Position numbers and translations under genes: made by a program. DNA of 64,000 nt from Bacteroidota bacterium (GTDB lineage Bacteria; Bacteroidota; Bacteroidia; Chitinophagales; LD1): positions 1 to 64,000 of the forward strand of contig CANJRM010000008.1 in the NCBI GenBank assembly GCA_947476645.1, given 5' to 3'. This document shows, one piece after another, positions 29,778 through 38,466 of the stretch. The notes under the pieces are model-generated. The model was not told the DNA's origin and did no database searches. It saw only the letters and a program-made list of their open reading frames with translations. Every line of letters starts with the position of its first letter. The first letter of the stretch is position 1.

Positions 29778-31085
29778 ATGACAAACAAAAAATTCATCCA
29801 TTCGCTAATTCTCACATTCGCTAATTCGCTAATTGTATTGACTGTGTTTTCACAATCCGATGTGCCTGCACCGGCAGCTAAACAATCGCAAAGCATTTAC
29901 TTAACCCATGCTACTGTTCATGTTGGCAATGGAAAGATTTTGAATAATGCCACCATCGGTTTTGAAAACGGTAAAATTATTTTCCTTGAAGAAAACCCTT
30001 CGTTCAAAACAGATGAGACCATGGGCAAGGTGATTGACTGCACCGGTAAACAAATTTACCCCGGCATTATTGCCGCTAACACAAAAGTCGGTCTCGATGA
30101 AATTGAGGCGGTTCGGGCTACAAATGATTATGCCGAAGTTGGGAATTACAATCCTGATGCACGCGCAATTATTGCTTACAATACCGACTCGCGCGTAACA
30201 CCTACTGTTCGAAGCAATGGCGTTTTATATGCGCAAAGCACTCCGCTGTATGGAACAGTTTCTGGAACTTCTGCTGTTGTTCAACTCGATGCCTGGAACT
30301 GGGAAGATGCGCTGGTAAAAGAAGATGGCATTTGGCTCAACTGGCCCAACATGAGAGGTTGGGATAATGAATTATGGGCACCAAAAGTGAACAAAGATTA
30401 CGACAAACAGGTGAACGCTCTCAAAGATTATTTCAGCGATGCAAAAAGTTATGCCGAAGCCGGTGCGCACGACAAAACAAATCTTCGCTTCGAAGCCATG
30501 AGCGGGTTGTTTACAAAAACTAAAACGCTTTACATCAACGTTGACCGCGTGAAAGAAATGCAACACGCTATTGCCTTTGCCGAAGAATTCGGTTTGCGTT
30601 TAGTGATTAGCGGAGGCGAAGAAAGCTGGATGATTGCCGATGAGCTGGCGAAGAAAAACGTTGCAGTTATCCTTGGTAAAACGCATGAGCTTCCTTCCGG
30701 TGACGATGCAGATATTGACCAGCCGTTTAAAACTCCGGCTGTTTTGCAAAAAGCAGGCGTGTTGTTTTGCCTGAGTATTCCCGGTGGTTTTTGGCAGGAA
30801 AGAAATTTGGCCTTCAATGCAGGTAGCGCGGTTACTTACGGCTTAACTAAAGAAGAAGCACTCGCGGCTATCACATCAAACACCGCAAAAATTCTCGGAG
30901 TAGATACGCAAATAGGTTCTTTGGAAAAAGGGAAAGAGGCATCGCTGATTGTTTCCACCGGTGATGTGCTCGACATGAAAACTTCCAATATAGAATATGC
31001 GTTCATCAGTGGAAGACAAATTGATTTGAACAATAAGCAAAAGGAATTGAACGTGAAGTTCAGTAAGAAGTATGGAGTGAATTAA
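29778..31085 (+). CDS. amidohydrolase family protein, paralogue of upstream gene
   Basis: YPGIIAANTKVGLDEIEAVRATNDYAEVG; NTAKILGVDTQIGSLEKGKEASLIVSTGD; start chosen at MTNKKF. Confidence 0.88.
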   Translation: MTNKKFIHSLILTFANSLIVLTVFSQSDVPAPAAKQSQSIYLTHATVHVGNGKILNNATIGFENGKIIFLEENPSFKTDETMGKVIDCTGKQIYPGIIAANTKVGLDEIEAVRATNDYAEVGNYNPDARAIIAYNTDSRVTPTVRSNGVLYAQSTPLYGTVSGTSAVVQLDAWNWEDALVKEDGIWLNWPNMRGWDNELWAPKVNKDYDKQVNALKDYFSDAKSYAEAGAHDKTNLRFEAMSGLFTKTKTLYINVDRVKEMQHAIAFAEEFGLRLVISGGEESWMIADELAKKNVAVILGKTHELPSGDDADIDQPFKTPAVLQKAGVLFCLSIPGGFWQERNLAFNAGSAVTYGLTKEEALAAITSNTAKILGVDTQIGSLEKGKEASLIVSTGDVLDMKTSNIEYAFISGRQIDLNNKQKELNVKFSKKYGVN

Positions 31086-32824
31086 AATTTCACTTCGGCA
31101 TCTAAATCCCAGCCGCCTTTGAGTTGGTAGCTTTCTTTGTAAGTGAATATTTTTTCGGGTTGCTTTTTGTTTTTGAACTCTCCCGTATCCCACACTCCGT
31201 TTTTATTAGTGTCTTCAATCACCACAAATTTATAGCTACCGGCTAAAATATTTTCTGCACTAACTTTTCTTTCACCGTTGCCGGTAAAGAAAAATTCCTG
31301 AACCGTAGTGTTGCTTGCATCAAGCAGTTTTATCACGTAATAATTTTCGGGGTGTTGAGTTTTGAGTGTGATGTGCAAATTGCCGTAACTGTTTTTTGCA
31401 TTCGTAATAAATTTGTAAACGAGTTTACTATTCCACTTTCCAAAAATATCCTGCACCGTTGAATCAGGAATTTCAATACTGTATTTTGTGTTTTCCTTTT
31501 TCTGAAAATCTACAGCGATACTCTGTTTTGTTTTTTCATCTACCGTAAATTTCAACTCCGAATAATTTGTGCTTGAATCTTCGAATAAATGAAGGCGTTT
31601 TGTTTCGTTTATATTGATGCATGGTCGGGTAAGATTTATTTTAACCGCTTTATTAAACTCCTGAAAAAGAAAATCAACCCGTTTAGCGGTGTCTTCTTTG
31701 CTTCTATTTGGTTGATTTGCAGCGCCCGACAAAATATTGTTCCGCGTGAAGAGAGAATCTTTCTTCACAAACTTCAATTCCAACCTCACGGTATCAAGAA
31801 TGGTGTCGTTTGCGCTCAGAAAAAAGCTGTCTTTTTGAATGTAATATTTTGAATACCAGTATATTATAGTGTCATTGGTAGGATAAATATAGGCGAAGTC
31901 TTCTTTCGAAAATCCTTTCCAGTCTAGTTTGAAATTTGATATAGGTCGATTATAACTAATTTGTAGTTGTCCCGGACTTAAAGACTTCACAGCATCCAGT
32001 TGTGCCTTCTTTTTGTTTTCATCAAACAGAAAAAGCTTGACTTCATCGTTTACCGAATCGGTCAGGTCAAGAATTGAATCTGAAAAGGCAATTAACTCGT
32101 TTGGCTGGTCGTAGATGTAGTTATAGTTCTGGTCCTTGAGTGCATAGACCAAATATTTTCCCGCTTTGATATTTTCAATTTTGAATTGCCCGGCTTTATC
32201 TGTCTTTGCAAAGTAAAATGGCTTAGACCTTAAGATACCATCTACCGAATCCTTCGGATAAAGTGACACTACGATGCCCTCCTGATTCGTATTGTCCTTT
32301 GCCAACACCACTGAGCCCGACACTTTTTGAGAATCTATGAAATCTCCGGTAGAGAAAACATAAGTAAAGTTGCTCGCAACGTTTCCTTCGTTTAAATCCT
32401 TTACATCATCAGCAAAGTTGATGGTGTAAGTGGTGCTATCGCGCAGCGGGCTCTTTAATTTTATAGTAAGCGTTCTTCCCTCAACATGAAATTCGGGTCT
32501 TTTGTTGAGCGGTGGAGAGATAAGCGTTTGCGCAAATCCACCATCCTTTAAAAATTCGTTGAAGGTTATTTTTATTTGTGTGCTGGTGAAGTGAAGCGAC
32601 TTATTGGGCGGTGAAATCTTCTTAGCTTCGGGTGGTTTTTCGTCTTTCTTACCTCCGGTGGGAACGCTTTCGTTGGCGCAGTGCGTGAGTATTAGGCAGG
32701 AAAGCAAAAGAATTGCGCATGATACAACTCTATTGTTTTTATTTGCTTTTTGGATAAATGGATGAATGGATGAATGGATGAATCCACTTCCTTTATCCAC
32801 TATTCCATTATTCCAACCTTCCAT
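31082..32824 (-). CDS. Ig-like (SbsA/Big_5 type) domain lipoprotein
   Basis: LLSCLILTHCANES lipobox; STQIKITFNEFLKDG...LKSPLRDSTTYTINFADDVKDLNEGN. Confidence 0.82.
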   Translation of the reverse strand: MEGWNNGIVDKGSGFIHSSIHPFIQKANKNNRVVSCAILLLSCLILTHCANESVPTGGKKDEKPPEAKKISPPNKSLHFTSTQIKITFNEFLKDGGFAQTLISPPLNKRPEFHVEGRTLTIKLKSPLRDSTTYTINFADDVKDLNEGNVASNFTYVFSTGDFIDSQKVSGSVVLAKDNTNQEGIVVSLYPKDSVDGILRSKPFYFAKTDKAGQFKIENIKAGKYLVYALKDQNYNYIYDQPNELIAFSDSILDLTDSVNDEVKLFLFDENKKKAQLDAVKSLSPGQLQISYNRPISNFKLDWKGFSKEDFAYIYPTNDTIIYWYSKYYIQKDSFFLSANDTILDTVRLELKFVKKDSLFTRNNILSGAANQPNRSKEDTAKRVDFLFQEFNKAVKINLTRPCININETKRLHLFEDSSTNYSELKFTVDEKTKQSIAVDFQKKENTKYSIEIPDSTVQDIFGKWNSKLVYKFITNAKNSYGNLHITLKTQHPENYYVIKLLDASNTTVQEFFFTGNGERKVSAENILAGSYKFVVIEDTNKNGVWDTGEFKNKKQPEKIFTYKESYQLKGGWDLDAEVKF

Positions 32825-32833
32825 TCTATTAAT

Positions 32834-34789
32834 TTATCTTCCCATGTGCACCAGCAATACCGAAACATCTGCGGGAGATACTCCGCTGATTCGGCTTGCC
32901 TGCCCTAGGGAAGTGGGTTTAATTTTAGCTAATTTTTGTCGCGCTTCAATACTCAATGATTTCAATTTGCTGTAATCATAATCCGCCTGCAGTTTAATGT
33001 CCTCCAGCTTGCCCATCTTCTGCACCAGGTCCATTTCCTTTTCAATATAGGCATCGTATTTCATTACTATTTCGGCTGACTCAATAAAGTCCTTATCGTA
33101 TTTATTCAGGAATTCATCGAGCGCCTTTACTCCCTTGCGCAGAATTTCCATGTTCACCTGAGGACGCATAAGCACCTTATCCAACTTTACCTTTTGGTTT
33201 AACTCTGCGGTTCCTGCTTCGCTCAGGGTGGCATTTATTTCGGCTGGCTCCACTCCGTATTGGGTAAAGAACTCTCGTATTTCTTTCAGGGCTTCTTTCT
33301 TTTGCTTCACCCGCTCGTATCGCTCATTATCTGCCAATCCGATGCCGTAACCGAGTTCGGTGAGGCGAAGGTCGGCATTGTCCTGACGAAGCAGAATACG
33401 ATACTCTGCGCGGCTCGTAAACATACGATACGGCTCTTCAGTTCCCTTGTTGATGAGGTCGTCTATCAATACTCCGATATAAGCATCAGAACGTTTGAGA
33501 ACAACAGGCTCTTCTTCCTTGGCAGAACGATGTGCATTGATACCCGCCATTAAGCCCTGACAGGCGGCTTCTTCATAACCTGTGGTGCCGTTTATTTGCC
33601 CCGCAAAGAACAATCCCTTAATCAACTTTGTTTCGAGAGAGTGACTCAACTGCGTAGGCGGAAAATAATCATACTCTATAGCATAGCCGGGGCGAAACAT
33701 CTTTACGTTTTCGAGACCCGGAACTTGCTGCAGGGCTTTGTATTGAACATCCTCGGGAAGCGAGGTGGAAAACCCATTGAGGTAAATCTCCACCGTGTTC
33801 CATCCTTCGGGCTCTACGAATAATTGATGCCTTTCTTTATCGGCAAAGCGGTCAATCTTATCTTCCACACTTGGACAATAACGAGGACCAAGTCCTTTTA
33901 TTCTTCCGCTAAACATCGGACTTTTATCGAAACCTGTGCGAAGGATGTCGTGGACTTTCTGGTTGGTGTAAGTGATATGGCAACTCAGTTGACGGTTGAC
34001 AGTTGTCAGGGGCTGGTTGTCATGCTGAGCTTGTCGAAGCATTTCTTCTTTACCCTTCGACAGGCTCAGGGTGACATTGTCTTTAGAGAAAGGGTTGACG
34101 CCCTTCTTGAAAGAAAAACCCGTTACTTCTTCGTCACCGAATTGCTCTTCCATTTTGGAGTAGTCGAGACTTCTTCCATCTAACCTTGGCGGTGTTCCTG
34201 TTTTCATTCTGCCCGCTTCAAAGCCGAGTTCTACCAATTGCTCGGTAATGCCATGAGCCGCTTTTTCTCCTGCTCTGCCCCCACCAAAGTTCTTTTCACC
34301 GATATGAATAAGTCCGTTGAGGAAGGTTCCGTTGGTTAAAACCACAGATTTAGACGGAATCTTTATCCCCATTGAAGTGCGGATTCCGCACACCTTTCCG
34401 TCCCTTATCAACAGCCCGCCAACCATATCCTGCCAGAAATCCACATTTTTGGTCTCCTCCAACATGGTTCTCCACACGGTTGCAAACATCATTCTATCGT
34501 TCTGAGTGCGGGGACTCCACATAGCCGGACCCTTACTTCTATTCAGCATACGGAACTGCACCATGCTCTTATCGCTTACCATTCCCGAGTAGCCACCGAG
34601 GGCATCAATTTCACGAACGATTTGTCCTTTAGCTATTCCACCCATGGCTGGGTTGCAGCTCATTTGTGCAATGGTTTGCATGTTCATAGTAACGAGCAAC
34701 ACACTGCTGCTCATATTGGCGGCAGCTGCAGCGGCTTCGCAACCTGCGTGACCGGCACCTACTACTATAACATCATACTCTTTGAACAT
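32834..34789 (-). CDS. mnmG: tRNA uridine-5-carboxymethylaminomethyl enzyme MnmG (GidA), carrying a repeat-derived insertion
   Basis: DVIVVGAGHAGCEAAAAAA, CNPAMGGIAKGQIVREIDALGG, GPRYCPSVEDKI, INGTTGYEEAACQGLMAGINA. Confidence 0.95.
   Translation of the reverse strand: MFKEYDVIVVGAGHAGCEAAAAAANMSSSVLLVTMNMQTIAQMSCNPAMGGIAKGQIVREIDALGGYSGMVSDKSMVQFRMLNRSKGPAMWSPRTQNDRMMFATVWRTMLEETKNVDFWQDMVGGLLIRDGKVCGIRTSMGIKIPSKSVVLTNGTFLNGLIHIGEKNFGGGRAGEKAAHGITEQLVELGFEAGRMKTGTPPRLDGRSLDYSKMEEQFGDEEVTGFSFKKGVNPFSKDNVTLSLSKGKEEMLRQAQHDNQPLTTVNRQLSCHITYTNQKVHDILRTGFDKSPMFSGRIKGLGPRYCPSVEDKIDRFADKERHQLFVEPEGWNTVEIYLNGFSTSLPEDVQYKALQQVPGLENVKMFRPGYAIEYDYFPPTQLSHSLETKLIKGLFFAGQINGTTGYEEAACQGLMAGINAHRSAKEEEPVVLKRSDAYIGVLIDDLINKGTEEPYRMFTSRAEYRILLRQDNADLRLTELGYGIGLADNERYERVKQKKEALKEIREFFTQYGVEPAEINATLSEAGTAELNQKVKLDKVLMRPQVNMEILRKGVKALDEFLNKYDKDFIESAEIVMKYDAYIEKEMDLVQKMGKLEDIKLQADYDYSKLKSLSIEARQKLAKIKPTSLGQASRISGVSPADVSVLLVHMGR
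34018..34076. repeat. dispersed palindromic element, copy 3, inside mnmG
   Basis: TGTCATGCTGAGCTTGTCGAAGCATTTCTTCTTTACCCTTCGACAGGCTCAGGGTGACA. Confidence 0.9.
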
Positions 34790-34828
34790 GGCGCGAATTT
34801 AATGCGGAATGCGGATTATAAAATAAGT

Positions 34829-34844
34829 TGTGCCACGTGGAACA
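34829..34844. promoter_or_regulatory. parS-like palindrome 1
   Basis: TGTGCCACGTGGAACA, one mismatch to TGTTCCACGTGGAACA. Confidence 0.55.
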
Positions 34845-34894
34845 GGGATAGTTTAAAGTTCAAGGTTTCTCTGGGTTTAATGCAGTTGTTGGAT

Positions 34895-34910
34895 TGTGCC
34901 ACGTGGAATG
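34895..34910. promoter_or_regulatory. parS-like palindrome 2
   Basis: TGTGCCACGTGGAATG, direct copy of TTGTGCCACGTGGAA 66 bp from site 1. Confidence 0.45.
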
Positions 34911-34936
34911 AAAAGGGTTTAAATTCATCCACCTCC

Positions 34937-34986
34937 GTCTCGCACAAAGCCGCGAGACACCTCCGCCTTACGGCTGCCTGCGGAGG
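34937..34986. repeat. pair of palindromes between mnmG and ybeY
   Basis: GTCTCGCACAAAGCCGCGAGAC followed by CCTCCGCCTTACGGCTGCCTGCGGAGG. Confidence 0.6.
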
Positions 34987-34999
34987 ACAAATACACCCT

Positions 35000-35509
35000 T
35001 TACTTCCTTTGCTTTTTCTCTTTTGCTGCAATATCTTTACTGCTATAGATCGAAAACTGATTTATCCATTTATCTTCCATTTTCCTCATTATCAATTTAT
35101 TAGCCTCTGTTTTGTCTTTATATCCTAAGAGATGGAGCATCCCGTGGAAGATAACCCGGTGGAGTTCCATTTCAAATTGCGAATTGCGAATTGCCGATTT
35201 CGGATTGGGCTGCAAACTTTGAACCTTAAACTTTAAACTATTCTCTTTAACTCTATCAACGCTTATATAAATCTCTGCTTGCAATTTTTCTTTGGTTTGA
35301 ACGAGAGGAAAGGTGATGATGTCGGTATAGGAATCGTGGTTGAGGAATTGCTTGTTGATGGCTAAGAGGTACTCATCGGAGCAAAAGATAAAAGAGACAT
35401 TGATGTGCTGATTTGATGATGCGCTGATTTGGTGGTGCAGGAATTTCTTGAGCGCAGTGCGATTGCGCAGTGAGAATTTAATATCGGCTGTGTGGAAGGT
35501 GATAGGCAT
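35000..35509 (-). CDS. ybeY: endoribonuclease YbeY with repeat-derived insertion
   Basis: YLLAINKQFLNHDSYTDIITFPL...ELHRVIFHGMLHLLGYKDKTE. Confidence 0.92.
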   Translation of the reverse strand: MPITFHTADIKFSLRNRTALKKFLHHQISASSNQHINVSFIFCSDEYLLAINKQFLNHDSYTDIITFPLVQTKEKLQAEIYISVDRVKENSLKFKVQSLQPNPKSAIRNSQFEMELHRVIFHGMLHLLGYKDKTEANKLIMRKMEDKWINQFSIYSSKDIAAKEKKQRK

Positions 35510-35686
35510 AATAAGTTTGTTGGCAGCAGTATGCGCAGCAGTAAATACAAAATACAGTGCGGCAAATTTGAGAAAATATTTGTTCTTCTGATTTTTTGCT
35601 CTGAACGGGAGTATTAAACTGTGTTATTTTCAATTTCGGTTCTTAGCTTCGTTATGATTATTTTTTATGAAACTAAATCCTTGACC

Positions 35687-37642
35687 ATGAAAAAAGTTTT
35701 CTCTTCTGTTCTATTGCTGTGCGTGCTTTTTACTGCTAACACACTTAATGCCCAACAAAATTATCATCGCTGTTCTACTGCTGAACATTTGCAGGAACAA
35801 TTGGCGGCTGACCCCGGTCTTGCTGAAAGAATGCAGGACATAGAAAGACAAACCGAAACATTTATTCAGGATGGCGGCACAGGTGGCGCGCGCGCTGCTG
35901 TAACTATACCTGTTGTAGTTCATGTGGTTTATAATACTGCCGCACAAAATATTTCTGATGTTTTAATTCTTGCACAGATTAATCAATTGAATTTAGACTA
36001 CGCAAAATTAAACAGCGATGCTTTGAGTGTGCCTTCGGCATTTGCAGGAATGGCGGCTAATACCAATGTGCAGTTTTGTTTGGCGCAGCGCGACCCGAGT
36101 GGAAATGCTTCTACAGGAATTGTTCGCAAGTCTACAACGGTTACTTCTTTTTCAACTAACGATGCCGTTAAGAAAAATGCCAACGGTGGTGATGCTGCAT
36201 GGGATGCTACTAAATATTTAAACCTTTGGGTTTGTAATTTGGGTGGTGGCTTGCTTGGCTATGCGCAGTTTCCGGGAGGAAGTGCAACGACAGACGGTGT
36301 CGTAGTTTTATATTCTTCGGTGGGAAGTATGACAACACCGGGCACTGCTGCTCCTTATAATTTTGGAAGAACAGCTACGCACGAAGTTGGGCACTGGTTA
36401 AATCTCTATCACATTTGGGGCGATGACGGCACTGCCTGCACCGGTACCGATAATGTAGGCGATACGCCTAACCAAGCCGGAGAGAATTATGGTTGCCCTG
36501 CTTTTCCGACTACTGATGGCTGCTCTGCTTCTTCACCTGGTGTAATGTTTATGAATTACATGGACTATACTGATGATGGTTGTATGAATATGTTTACCGC
36601 AGGGCAAGCATCACGCATGAACGCTTTGTTTGCAACAGGTGGCTCGCGTGTTGGATTACTCACATCGTTAGGTTGCCAGGCGCCTGTGGCGGGTGCTTGT
36701 AATGTGGCTGCAGGATTAAATGCTACTTCTATTACTACTACTACGGCTACGCTTAACTGGGCGGCTGTATCGGGTGCGGCAAGTTACAATGTGCAATACC
36801 GCACAGTAGGTGCTGCCACGTGGAACAGCGCTAACACTACTTCGGTTTCGTATGCTATAAGTGGTTTGACACAGGGAACCAGCTATGAGTTTCAGGTGCA
36901 AACTGTTTGCGCTTCGGCTTCAGCAGCGTTTAGTGCTTCAGCAACATTTACTACTTCGGTGCCTTCAAGCTGCACCGATATTTATGAATCGAACAATAGT
37001 TCTTCGACTGCAAAAACTCCTGCGTTGAATGCAAACCTCACGGGTTTTATTACACCAAGCACCGATGTGGATTGGTTTAAATTTACCACTACCACCGCTG
37101 GCGGAATTAAAATAAAAGTAGACCTTACTAATTTGCCTGCCGACTATGATGTGGTGCTTTACAAGTCGAATGCCTCTACCAAATTGGCTACGGGCGCAAA
37201 CAGCGGCACTACGAGTGAGAGCATTAAATACAATGCTACAGCCACGGGAACTTATTATGTGAAGGTGTATGGTTACAACGGTGCTACGAGTGCTACGTCT
37301 TGTTACACGCTTAAGATTTCTACTTCTTCTGTGGCGTTTAGAACAGGAGATAACACCGATGGTAGTATTACTGCCGAAGCAATGGCCGAGCCGGTGCTGA
37401 AATTATTTCCGAACCCTGCGTGTGATAAACTGAATGTAGAATATTTAAGCGCGGTTGCAGGTGCTGCTAAGTTGAGCGTTTATAATTTGAGTGGACAGCG
37501 TGTTTTGTTTACCGAAGGCGAAGCTGCTGAAGGATTGAACACTCAAAGCATAAACACAAACACGTTGAGCAATGGTGTTTATATTTTTGAAGTAAATACC
37601 AATGGCGAAACACAGCGCATGAAGTTTACGATTGCGAAGTAA
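35687..37642 (+). CDS. M43-type zinc metalloprotease with FN3 and pre-peptidase-like domains, T9SS sorted
   Basis: RTATHEVGHWLNLYHIWGDD...GVMFMNYMDYTDDGCMNMFTAGQASRM; LKLFPNPACDKLNVEY CTD. Confidence 0.92.
   Translation: MKKVFSSVLLLCVLFTANTLNAQQNYHRCSTAEHLQEQLAADPGLAERMQDIERQTETFIQDGGTGGARAAVTIPVVVHVVYNTAAQNISDVLILAQINQLNLDYAKLNSDALSVPSAFAGMAANTNVQFCLAQRDPSGNASTGIVRKSTTVTSFSTNDAVKKNANGGDAAWDATKYLNLWVCNLGGGLLGYAQFPGGSATTDGVVVLYSSVGSMTTPGTAAPYNFGRTATHEVGHWLNLYHIWGDDGTACTGTDNVGDTPNQAGENYGCPAFPTTDGCSASSPGVMFMNYMDYTDDGCMNMFTAGQASRMNALFATGGSRVGLLTSLGCQAPVAGACNVAAGLNATSITTTTATLNWAAVSGAASYNVQYRTVGAATWNSANTTSVSYAISGLTQGTSYEFQVQTVCASASAAFSASATFTTSVPSSCTDIYESNNSSSTAKTPALNANLTGFITPSTDVDWFKFTTTTAGGIKIKVDLTNLPADYDVVLYKSNASTKLATGANSGTTSESIKYNATATGTYYVKVYGYNGATSATSCYTLKISTSSVAFRTGDNTDGSITAEAMAEPVLKLFPNPACDKLNVEYLSAVAGAAKLSVYNLSGQRVLFTEGEAAEGLNTQSINTNTLSNGVYIFEVNTNGETQRMKFTIAK
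36812..36827. promoter_or_regulatory. parS-like palindrome 3 (inside CDS)
   Basis: GCTGCCACGTGGAACA within M43 protease FN3 region. Confidence 0.3.
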
Positions 37643-37678
37643 CGGAGGTAAGAGTTAAAATTGAAGATTGAAGATTTG

Positions 37679-37712
37679 AACAGCCAGCAATATTTTGTTG
37701 GCTGTTTTGTTT
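37679..37712 (+). terminator. Rho-independent terminator of M43 protease gene
   Basis: AACAGCCAGCAA tatt TTGTTGGCTGTT TTGTTT. Confidence 0.75.
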
Positions 37713-37749
37713 ATACCCTCCCCGACTCTGCTTCGCGGAACAAGGGGTA

Positions 37750-37828
37750 CAAAAAAAGGGGGCGTTCTGCTACCCACAGAGACGCCCCGACACAAACACC
37801 CAAAGTTGGGACTTGCCATATCTTTTTG
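37750..37828 (-). ncRNA. candidate small RNA ending in strong terminator hairpin
   Basis: - strand TACATTTG (-7-like, 37842-37835), then about 80 nt ending GGGGCGTCTCTGTGGGTAGCAGAACGCCCCCTTTTTTT; no convincing ORF. Confidence 0.45.
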
Positions 37829-37991
37829 ACTGTGCAAATGTAAGGTGCGCAGACGAATTTTCCAATGATTTATATCAGCTTAACAATAAGATAAGCGGTG
37901 TTAAAATAATTCATTCTCTTCCGCACAACATTCCCCCGCTGCCTCCACCTTTAGCAGAGGCATAAAAGTATATCTCTCTTCACTTTAACCC

Positions 37992-38393
37992 CTACTCCTT
38001 CTTCTTTTTGCGCTCCTCAATTTTCTTTTTGCGTTCCTCCAGTTCCTCTTCATACAGCTTCTTCATTAGCTCTTCTGCCTTTTTAATGTTTTTGAGAGAA
38101 AGTTTGCCATTGATGTAGTTGAGGTCGGGCATTGGCTGGCCGCTGCGTATTTCCTGCAAGGGATGGTTGGCAATGTCGCGGTTTTTTGAATCGGGTTGCC
38201 ATATAAAAATATCGCTGGGCAGTAAATAACCCGTGTAGCATATTATTTCTAAATGCTCGAGCGAAATATATTTTCGCTTGGGGTTAAGCAGCTTTTTTGA
38301 AGTATCATCTGCTATGCCTGCTTTTTTTAACCATGCTTTTGGTTCATCAATACCTTTGCCTGTAAGCACGTTTCTTAAGTTTAAAACTAACAT
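37992..38393 (-). CDS. small HTH (Cro/C1-like) protein with charged C-terminal tail
   Basis: NLRNVLTGKGIDEPKAWLKKAGIADDTSKKLLNPKRKYISLEHLEIICYTGYLLPSDIFIW resembles an XRE-like HTH; tail EERKKKIEERKKKKE. Confidence 0.6.
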   Translation of the reverse strand: MLVLNLRNVLTGKGIDEPKAWLKKAGIADDTSKKLLNPKRKYISLEHLEIICYTGYLLPSDIFIWQPDSKNRDIANHPLQEIRSGQPMPDLNYINGKLSLKNIKKAEELMKKLYEEELEERKKKIEERKKKKE

Positions 38394-38466
38394 AAGGGTT
38401 GTGTTTATGGTTATAAAATATTTAACAGAGCTAATTTAATAAGCATGTATCTTTAACCAAATATTG

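Noticed and set aside
34816-35031. 71-aa ORF between mnmG and ybeY
   Set aside because: Made of palindromes and the parS-like direct repeat; no coding support.
37655-37837. 60-aa ORF MHSQKDMASPNFGCLCRGVSVGSRTPPFFV...
   Set aside because: Overlaps two terminator hairpins and a promoter-like element; better explained as ncRNA or repeat DNA.
38446-38466. Extra upstream unit of the 21-bp array
   Set aside because: TGTATCTTTAACCAAATATTG does not match the WAACNRCMCY core in phase.
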